A DNA stretch of 64,000 bases from Stutzerimonas stutzeri (GTDB taxonomy: Bacteria; Pseudomonadota; Gammaproteobacteria; Pseudomonadales; Pseudomonadaceae). The notes under the pieces are model-generated. The model saw only the letters and a program-made list of their open reading frames with translations, ran no database searches and was not told the origin of the DNA. A program made the translations under genes and the position numbers. Position 1 is the stretch's first letter, and each line of letters opens with the position of its first letter. Positions 57,676-64,000 of the stretch are shown in pieces. Location: positions 53,493-117,492 of the forward strand of contig NZ_PPXG01000011.1 of the NCBI RefSeq assembly GCF_002909485.1, read 5' to 3'.

Positions 57676-58593
57676 ATGGACGTGAATATGGATCGCTACG
57701 AGGGTTGTCTACTGGGCTTGGCCTGTGGCGACGCTGTAGGCACAGCAGTGGAGTTCGTGCCGCGGGGGCGGTTTGCGCCATTAACAGATATGACTGGAGG
57801 CGGGAAATTCAGACTTCTCAAAGGAGAATGGACAGACGACACCTCGATGGCGCTGTGCCTCGCGGAAAGCCTGATCGAGTGTAACGGCTTCGACCCACTC
57901 GACCAGATGCAGCGGTACTGGCAATGGGCTGATCAGGGGCACAACTCGTGCCGGCCACATGCTTTCGGCATTGGAAAGACCGTTGCGGCAGCGTTGACCC
58001 GCTTTCACCGAACCGGCGAACCTTACTGCGGCTCAACGGACCCCAGCTCATCGGGCAATGGCTCGCTGATGCGGTTGGCACCTATTCCCATGTACTACCT
58101 CAACGACCCGGACCGAGCGCTGGATTATGCGGCCCTGGGATCGGCCACTACACACGCATCAGAAGAGTGTCTCGCCAGTTGCCGCTATTTCGCGTCGGTA
58201 TTGTTACGAGCGTTAGCCGGTGAACGAGACAAGGCTAAGCTGTTCCCAGCTCGCCTTGAGTTTGACGCCCCGGAGACAATGAAACGGATCATCGAGCAGC
58301 GTTTTCGCCATGCGTCAGAAGCAGAAGTATCTGGGTCCGGCTATGTGGTGGAAAGCCTTGAGGCTGCGCTCTGGTCTTTTTGGCATACGGACAACTTCCG
58401 GGACGCGATACTCGCGGCCGCGAATCTTGGCGATGATGCGGACACCACAGCTGCGATATGTGGGCAGATAGCTGGTGCGTATTACGGGAGCAGCCAGATC
58501 CCCGAGGACTGGATTAGCAGTTTGTACCGGGGTGAAGACATCCGGCGGATAGCTCACCAGCTGGCACAGCTGAAGCAACACGAAGCGAGTTGA
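57676..58593 (+). CDS. ADP-ribosylglycohydrolase family protein
   Basis: The 305-residue DraG/ARH-fold hydrolase would remove ADP-ribose from proteins or nucleic acids. Family motifs are GCLLGLACGDAVGTAVEF near the start, the metal ligands in GEWTDDTSMALCLAESL (about 54-70), STDPSSSGNGSLMRLAP in the middle and GDDADTTAAICGQIAGAYYG near 255-274. All expected Mg-binding aspartates are present, so it is likely active. ATG 57676 is chosen (57688 also possible). It is followed 58 bases later by an unknown gene and may form a two-gene unit. Confidence 0.93.
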   Translation: MDVNMDRYEGCLLGLACGDAVGTAVEFVPRGRFAPLTDMTGGGKFRLLKGEWTDDTSMALCLAESLIECNGFDPLDQMQRYWQWADQGHNSCRPHAFGIGKTVAAALTRFHRTGEPYCGSTDPSSSGNGSLMRLAPIPMYYLNDPDRALDYAALGSATTHASEECLASCRYFASVLLRALAGERDKAKLFPARLEFDAPETMKRIIEQRFRHASEAEVSGSGYVVESLEAALWSFWHTDNFRDAILAAANLGDDADTTAAICGQIAGAYYGSSQIPEDWISSLYRGEDIRRIAHQLAQLKQHEAS

Positions 58594-58651
58594 CTATCAG
58601 TCTGCTATTTCGAAACGGCAAACGAAGCTACTCAAAAATAAGGGTACAAGA

Positions 58652-59539
58652 ATGCTTGGATGGCTCTCTGAACGAACCCGGATGGCAAAGATTGCTGGGC
58701 TATGGATGGATGCAACGCGACTCGACCCCGGCGATGGCGGGCAAATAGCCACGATGGCTTCAGGTCTGATAAAGACCGCCAACATGAGGACAGAGGACGC
58801 CTGGCTAACATCTCTTGGCAACTGGACTTTCAATCACCCTGATCCAGAGGCCCAGTTCATTCTCGCCAGCGGGCTTGTTCGGTTCTTAGATATCTACGGC
58901 CACAGCGCTGGACTAAGCCCCGAGTGTCGCAACGCCACTAGGGAACTTGCCGTAGAGCTCGCTGCCGCTACCGCAATTTTCAATCCGGCAATCCGCCTAG
59001 CAGGCGAGCGCTTTGCTGAACAGGAAAGGCTTGAGACATTGGAAGAACAACGCAGGCTTGAAGCCAAACGCATCGAAAAACATCTCCTCAATGCTGAACT
59101 GCTGTCCAGAGCTCAGCATTCTGGCAATAGGCAATCAGAAAGACCGACTGAGTCGAAACCTAGGAATACCGCTGGCTTAATAAGTAAGGCCGAGGCCTAT
59201 ACCCATGCTATTGAATTTTTGAGCCTTCAGCTCTGTGATGAGGGATACGCGATCAAGTGGATGGGCGAAAGCCGGGGCGACATTCCCAGCCTGATCATTG
59301 AAAAAGGCACCATTATTTTTCATGTACTGCTGCATGTGGACATCTGGCCTGCGCGTACAACCCCTGCGCCCTTCGTACTGGAGAGATTCCAACAGGAAGC
59401 TACAGCTGCGGGTGCATACCTGCGTTATGCGGGATTGATAGCTTTAAACAGGCGTGCCAAACAGGGTCATGAAAAATCGGAGATAACCGCAGCTAATATT
59501 GGCTTTAGCTTTGACGGCCTTCAGAGCTTAGGAGCTTGA
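58652..59539 (+). CDS. Unknown protein paired with the ADP-ribosylglycohydrolase
   Basis: The 295-residue protein has no family I recognise. The first 120 residues are mainly helical (GLWMDATRLDPGDGGQIATM, ATRELAVELAAATAIFNPAI). A charged coiled coil follows (about 127-155, EQERLETLEEQRRLEAKRIE). The last 120 residues look like a separate mixed domain (THAIEFLSLQLCDEGYAIKW, FHVLLHVDIWPARTTPAPFV). It is on the same strand as the glycohydrolase gene with a 58-base gap. It could be a partner in an ADP-ribosylation-linked toxin or defence module, but no sequence motif proves it. Confidence 0.7.
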   Translation: MLGWLSERTRMAKIAGLWMDATRLDPGDGGQIATMASGLIKTANMRTEDAWLTSLGNWTFNHPDPEAQFILASGLVRFLDIYGHSAGLSPECRNATRELAVELAAATAIFNPAIRLAGERFAEQERLETLEEQRRLEAKRIEKHLLNAELLSRAQHSGNRQSERPTESKPRNTAGLISKAEAYTHAIEFLSLQLCDEGYAIKWMGESRGDIPSLIIEKGTIIFHVLLHVDIWPARTTPAPFVLERFQQEATAAGAYLRYAGLIALNRRAKQGHEKSEITAANIGFSFDGLQSLGA

Positions 59540-60288
59540 CGGCAGTTCAGCTCCTGACCATAACGAGCCACTGCACCGGTTGTGGCTTCACTCCGAAGTT
59601 TGTGGAAGCCTGTGGCCCTCGGTCGTCAAATGTCGATTTACGCTGAGGCGCTTGTGGGCACGACCAACGAACAAGGCTGCAGTGAGTAGTTGTCGTGTGA
59701 GTAGGCCGGAGCGTGCTTTGGCCAGTGAGGACAGCAACGGAAGCGTCATGACGGCTCAGTTAGACGACTCGCTACGGTAACTGCACCGGGTGACCATTAT
59801 CGCGATAGTCAAAATGGTACGCAGTGATCGGTACGCAGCTTGGTACGCACGGAAACTTCCATTGGCAGGGACAACCGCTAGGATTAACAACTGCAGGTTA
59901 ACAAGCTAGTTAACACGGATTCCTAGTGCTCGCGACTTGCGTCAAGCTCTCGGTCGAGCAGTATCCAAGCCGGTATCCAACGAAACCGAACTATCAGCCG
60001 TCGGCGATAGCAGGCAACCAAATGGGTCAAACCGGAAGCTGGCTTAGCCATGCGTCTAAAAATCCTCAGCACTTCTGCTATTAACGCGCCATCACGCTTT
60101 ACCGCAATCTTGCACCTCGCTACTGTGATGGGAACGCAGTCACAGTATTGCCGCAAGACACCAGGGATGGACTCCGCAAGCTTAGCAGCGCCTCAAACGC
60201 ATCCAGCCTTCGCCCTCCTACCTAACTGTCCCGACGCGACAAGCTCGGTCTGCATCTACCTATACGTTTTTCTCGATGGATGAGTTAG
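59540..60288. other. Non-coding stretch between the two defence-type genes
   Basis: No gene could be supported in these 749 bases: the short open frames lack start signals and family likeness. The stretch contains repeat cluster B (59816-59979). The first part (59580-59780) reads like eroded coding DNA, but I could not identify a source. The ATG of the next gene follows at 60289. Confidence 0.6.
59816..59979. repeat. Repeat cluster B: GGTACGCA x3 and GTATCCA x2
   Basis: GGTACGCA at 59816, 59830 and 59842 (steps 14 and 12), then GTATCCA at 59961 and 59973 (step 12). The order, orientation and internal steps equal those of cluster A, 2365 bases to the left, and both share GGTACGCACG(G/A)AA at the third copy. 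The spacers between have diverged. Confidence 0.8.
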
Positions 60289-63200
60289 ATGACAGTGCAA
60301 TCTTCGGCCAGCATGCCTTTGACAGCCAATGAACGGAAACTCGTACAGGATTGGATACTGGACCTGGTTCCCGGCGACGGGACGGCAGTAGGTAACAAGA
60401 CGCTAAAACAGCGGCTTGAAGAAAAAGCAGAACTTCACGACTTCGGAATCGCCGACGATGATTACTGGTCAGTCCGTGAAGAATTGATTGGCCAGGGCAA
60501 GCTGCAAAAAGGAAGCGGTCGGGGCGGCTCGGTGTACCGCGTCGACAGCAGCTGGAGACCGAGCAGTCAGCAACCTCGACCCGACGAGCCATCCAACTGG
60601 GAGGATCTCGACGATGCTGCCAGCGACAGTCCAGAAAGCTTGGAGAAACTTCGCAGCCGCCTGCTAGATCTCAGCGCTAGAAACAGGCTCCTGAATTTTT
60701 CGCACGCACGGTCCAAACGTTTCGCGCGGATCATCGACGAGCTCCCCGATCATCTGTTTGAGACGTTAACCGCCGAAGAAACGATGCGCTTCGCGCCGGT
60801 ACCCGAGCCAACGGAGCGACAGCTGATCGAGCACGGCTACCTTAAATACGACGAGCAAACCGGCAGTGTCAGCGAGCTGAAAAAACCGCCAACAGCGGAA
60901 ACGTGGGCGCAGGTCCTAGGCATGGAAACAAGCTATGAACTGCCAACAGGATCGGATGCCCCTAGCGGGAAACACGCTGACGATGCCATTCAAACGCTTT
61001 ACTACCCAGCCGAGCTTGAGTCACGCCTGCAGATTCTGCACGCGCAGTCGCGACTCTCGTTGGATGAAACCGGCGCCAACATTCTTTATTTAGCGCTCGG
61101 TTTCCTCGAATGGGACGAGTCGATAGCCGGAAAAGACAGCTCGCGCCTGGCACCCCTGATGCTGCTGCCCGTCCGCCTGGAGAAGGGGAAGCTCAACTCC
61201 AAAACAGCGACCTTCGACTATGAGGTTCTGTACACCGGCGAAGACATTCTCACCAACCTCTCGCTCCGGGAGAAGCTACGCCGCGACTTCGGAATCGCAC
61301 TGCCACGTATCACCGACGATATCCTGCCAGAAGAGTACTTCGCCCGCGTACGGGAGACTGTTCTCGAAGTGAAGCCTGATTGGAAGCTGCACCGCTTTGC
61401 TTCCCTTGGTTTGTTCGAGTTCGGCAAGCTGATGATGTACCTCGATCTGGAGCCAGGTAAAAACCAGGCGTTACTGCAGAATAGTCTGGTCCAGCGACTA
61501 ATTGGCCTCGTAGATAGCCAAAGGCCCGAATTTGCTGCCAGTACTTTTAGCTCCGAGCATGCCATTGACGAGCTTCAGGAAGTTCATCAGCTTTACCCGT
61601 TGATCGATGACGCGGACAGCTCACAGCACAGTGCGCTCGTCGATGTAATGCGCGGCGAGGACTTGGTGATCGAAGGGCCGCCTGGCACAGGTAAGTCACA
61701 GACCATCACCAATATGATCTCCGCAGCAATGGCACAGGGCAAAAAGGTGCTATTCGTGGCGGAAAAACGCGCCGCGCTAGAGGTCGTTAAAAATCGACTC
61801 ACACGTGCAGGATTAGGGGAATTCTGTCTGGAGTTGCATAGCCACAAAAGCCAGAAAAGTGCAGTAGCCGCCAGCATTGGACAACGCTTAAGCAACCGAG
61901 GCAGCTACCGTAAGCCCGGCCAACTGAATGATTTGATCAAGAACTACGAACGGTTGAAGGAGCAGCTGAACGAGCATGTCCGGCAGTTGCACACCCTCTA
62001 TGCCGACACCGGACTCACAGCTCATCAGATCCTAATGCAAGCCACTCGCCTACGGGAAAGCCTGGCGATCCGTCCAGCCGACCTCCACCCCTCGGATGCA
62101 ACCAGCCTGGATAGGAATCAAGTCCATGAGCAGGCTGGGTACTTCGCCCATGTGTACACCAAGACCATCGAGGAGGCCGGCCAGAGCGGCCAGCTTGAAA
62201 CGCATCCATGGTTTGGCTGCACCAAGACACAAATAGGCGGGCTAGAAAGATCCGACATCTTGCTCCAGCTGAAAAAGGCCATAGGGGCTTCAGAGGAGTT
62301 AGACGCAGCATGCGGTAGGGCCTCGGCCGACCTTAAAGCACCTGAGGTCGCATCGCTCTCGCCCAAAGCGCTCCAGCAGCTGGCCAGTGCATTATCCGCG
62401 ATGCCCATCCCCAAAGGAGACGAAGACTGGGACTTGATCAACCGACTCGATGCTGCCAGCTGCGAGGCGCTACAAGCTTGGCTAGAAGGCATGGATCAGC
62501 TGATGGAGGAGCAAATTGGGCTGAACCAGGCTCTGCACCCTAGCGTAATTGACTCTCCTCATGCCCTAGAAGCAATCAAAAACTCCTGCGCACAGATACG
62601 GCAGCACAATGACCGTAGCGAGCTGAAACTGGATAACCTCTTGGAGTTGATGCAGAAAGCCCAAGAGATCATTGACGAGGCACCCAAAGCCCAACTACTG
62701 ATTCAAACCATTGCGAAGACATCAGCCACGCAGTCGCTCAGGACGGACAAGCACGGCATTGAGCAACTCGCCCTCCTGCTGGAGCTCCTGCTGCGAATGC
62801 CCATTGCCTTGTCGGAATGGCGCCACAAACGCTTCGAAGAAGCTGCACTGGATATTATGTTGCCTGAGCTCAGCGAGCTTATAAGCAGCATCACACAGCT
62901 CGAAGAAAAGTGCGCCAGCGTATTCACACTTGGTCGGCTACCGGACCACACGAGACTTGAAGACCTGCAGCGAGTGCTCGAAGACAGCTCGCTATTTCGC
63001 TGGTTCAAGAGCAGTTGGCGCGCAGCCAAGGCAGAAATTCTTGGCATGGTACGACCAGGTATTAAGCTGAAAGCAGCTATCCAGATGCTCCCGGACGGAA
63101 TTTCCTACAAACAAAGCCGCAGCCGACTAGCGACTGACTCAAGTTATCGGGAAGCCCTCGGGGAGCATTTTAGAGATACAGAAACTAAAACTGACGATCT

Positions 63201-63885
63201 GATTGCCCTGCGCAACTGGTATCGCACACTGCGAGATAAGTGTGGCCGGGGGTTCGGCGGCAACGTTTGGGTTGCCGAGTATCTACTAAAGGAAAATGCG
63301 CAGGTGCTGGAGCGCCTGCTTGGCGATGCCGGAGCGCTGAAGGAATACCTCTCGGACGTACTATCCCATCGTGATGAATTAGAAAGCGTGCTGCCGTTAG
63401 ATGTGCACCAACTGAAATCCGAGGACTTGCTGGCCCCCAACGGCCTCTATCTGCGCCTCATCAAAGATATCGGTAGCGCCCTCAACACCCTTCTGCCGCT
63501 TATTAGCGAACAGGCTCCTACAACTGGCCGAGTATTGGCGCTCGCCCACTCCGTGGAGAGCTGGCAGGAGCGTGCCGCAGCGCTGCAGAACAATGCCGAA
63601 CTACTGGCGTGTCTTGAAGGCGAAGAGTTACCCCGCCTCGATAACTTAGCTGAGGCGCGTGGACGCCTGATCGCCTGGCGCCACACAGTATCGTTCGTTC
63701 GCCCGATTATGGCCCTGTCGATACGGCACCTGCTGATGACCCAGCTCTCGGCAGCCACCACCAAACAGGCCGAACAACTCGTCACAGGCTGGAACGGCCT
63801 GAGCCAACAGCTAGCTAATGTGCTGCAAGTCTGGGAGCAGACATTAGCCGGTTTAACCAGCAAGGCCGAAATAGATCTGAACTGA
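60289..63885 (+). CDS. DUF4011 helicase-type defence protein, truncated by an IS
   Basis: The open frame codes for 1198 residues. It has an N-terminal winged-helix-like region (about 10-85), the DUF4011 domain (about 110-420, SRLLDLSARNRLLNFSHARS) and an SF1 helicase start with Walker A VIEGPPGTGKSQTITNMISA (about 459-478), followed by a long helical insertion to the end. I see no Walker B/motif II or motifs III-VI, and no C-terminal nuclease. Members I know are much longer (1500-2000 residues). The last codon is followed by TGA at 63883-63885, which is the first three bases of an insertion sequence. Hence the protein is cut short. Related proteins act as large single-gene anti-phage or repair helicases. 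Confidence 0.85.
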   Translation: MTVQSSASMPLTANERKLVQDWILDLVPGDGTAVGNKTLKQRLEEKAELHDFGIADDDYWSVREELIGQGKLQKGSGRGGSVYRVDSSWRPSSQQPRPDEPSNWEDLDDAASDSPESLEKLRSRLLDLSARNRLLNFSHARSKRFARIIDELPDHLFETLTAEETMRFAPVPEPTERQLIEHGYLKYDEQTGSVSELKKPPTAETWAQVLGMETSYELPTGSDAPSGKHADDAIQTLYYPAELESRLQILHAQSRLSLDETGANILYLALGFLEWDESIAGKDSSRLAPLMLLPVRLEKGKLNSKTATFDYEVLYTGEDILTNLSLREKLRRDFGIALPRITDDILPEEYFARVRETVLEVKPDWKLHRFASLGLFEFGKLMMYLDLEPGKNQALLQNSLVQRLIGLVDSQRPEFAASTFSSEHAIDELQEVHQLYPLIDDADSSQHSALVDVMRGEDLVIEGPPGTGKSQTITNMISAAMAQGKKVLFVAEKRAALEVVKNRLTRAGLGEFCLELHSHKSQKSAVAASIGQRLSNRGSYRKPGQLNDLIKNYERLKEQLNEHVRQLHTLYADTGLTAHQILMQATRLRESLAIRPADLHPSDATSLDRNQVHEQAGYFAHVYTKTIEEAGQSGQLETHPWFGCTKTQIGGLERSDILLQLKKAIGASEELDAACGRASADLKAPEVASLSPKALQQLASALSAMPIPKGDEDWDLINRLDAASCEALQAWLEGMDQLMEEQIGLNQALHPSVIDSPHALEAIKNSCAQIRQHNDRSELKLDNLLELMQKAQEIIDEAPKAQLLIQTIAKTSATQSLRTDKHGIEQLALLLELLLRMPIALSEWRHKRFEEAALDIMLPELSELISSITQLEEKCASVFTLGRLPDHTRLEDLQRVLEDSSLFRWFKSSWRAAKAEILGMVRPGIKLKAAIQMLPDGISYKQSRSRLATDSSYREALGEHFRDTETKTDDLIALRNWYRTLRDKCGRGFGGNVWVAEYLLKENAQVLERLLGDAGALKEYLSDVLSHRDELESVLPLDVHQLKSEDLLAPNGLYLRLIKDIGSALNTLLPLISEQAPTTGRVLALAHSVESWQERAAALQNNAELLACLEGEELPRLDNLAEARGRLIAWRHTVSFVRPIMALSIRHLLMTQLSAATTKQAEQLVTGWNGLSQQLANVLQVWEQTLAGLTSKAEIDLN

Positions 63886-64000
63886 CCCTGATTTTACGGA
63901 CACCTCGAATGTGACTATACCGTCAGAGAGGAAGGTGTCCCATGACCGACAAACGTAGGTATCAACGCTACAGCCCAGAGTTCAAGCGAGAGGCTGTACG
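63883..64000 (+). mobile_element. Left end of an IS3-family insertion sequence
   Basis: The element starts TGACCCTGATTTTACGGACA, with TG at the end as in IS3 terminal inverted repeats, and continues into an orfA start at 63942. The short leader contains GAGAGGAAGGTG as ribosome-binding region. The right end is beyond the window, so neither the second inverted repeat nor a target duplication can be checked. I place the boundary at 63883 from the TG and the end of likely host coding sequence. Confidence 0.8.
63942..64000 (+). CDS. IS3-family transposase OrfA, 5' part
   Basis: Only 19 codons are present. They read TDKRRYQRYSPEFKREAV after the initial Met, the typical start of the IS3-family OrfA HTH protein (YSPEFKREAV). 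GAGAGGAAGG precedes the ATG. The full transposase would be made by frameshifting into OrfB, which lies outside the window. Confidence 0.85.
   Translation, partial: MTDKRRYQRYSPEFKREAV

Noticed and set aside
57179..57685. A 168-codon rightward open frame across the hsdM start
   Set aside because: It begins antisense to hsdM, has no start signal and runs into the repeat cluster; no family likeness.
59580..60283. Short open frames (66-77 codons) on both strands between 59580 and 60283
   Set aside because: No ribosome-binding site, odd composition and no recognisable domain; they overlap the repeat cluster.

Overview
The window is chromosomal DNA of a gamma-proteobacterium of the Pseudomonas/Stutzerimonas stutzeri type. 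The evidence is the high GC content and the gene order pnp-rpsO-truB-rbfA-infB-nusA-rimP-tRNA(fMet)-tRNA(Leu)-secG-tpiA-glmM-folP-ftsH, greA-carB-carA-dapB-dnaJ-dnaK-grpE, recN, fur-bamE-rnfH-ratA-smpB and lldR-lldP. This is the arrangement I know from pseudomonads. The species call is inference.

Bases 1-45300 are almost entirely core genome. They start with the tail of a DUF2236 oxygenase-like gene, an RlmI-like methyltransferase, a frameshifted DUF748 gene, two tandem DUF2845 genes and a BON-domain gene. A long leftward run follows: RNA decay, translation and transcription factors (pnp to rimP), two tRNAs, secG, tpiA, glmM, folP and ftsH. The place normally held by rlmE, upstream of ftsH, contains only a decayed remnant. 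After yhbY come leftward greA/carBA/dapB and the heat-shock operon grpE-dnaK-dnaJ with a clear sigma-32 promoter. Next are divergent recN with a LexA box, fur/bamE, rnfH-ratA and smpB. A lactate locus follows: lldR, two palindromic operators, lldP, lutABC and a 950-residue FAD/Fe-S D-lactate dehydrogenase. The tmRNA gene ssrA closes the core part.

From the 3' end of ssrA (45734) to the end of the window is a genomic island. A tyrosine integrase with paired arm-type repeats sits directly after ssrA, followed by a small unknown gene, an AlpA-type regulator and an unknown gene that contains a helically phased CCGGATA repeat. Then comes a leftward defence operon hsdM-hsdS-(RhuM-Fic)-hsdR-mrr. Next is a two-gene module (ADP-ribosylglycohydrolase plus an unrecognised 295-residue protein), bracketed by two copies of a repeat cluster with identical internal spacing. 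Last is a large DUF4011 helicase-type gene interrupted by an IS3-family element whose first three bases supply its stop codon. The right end of the island is not in the window.

The most notable points are the dead rlmE, the defence operon with an embedded RhuM-Fic gene, the repeat-bracketed ADP-ribosylglycohydrolase module, the IS-truncated DUF4011 gene, and lutABC where pseudomonads such as P. aeruginosa carry lldD.
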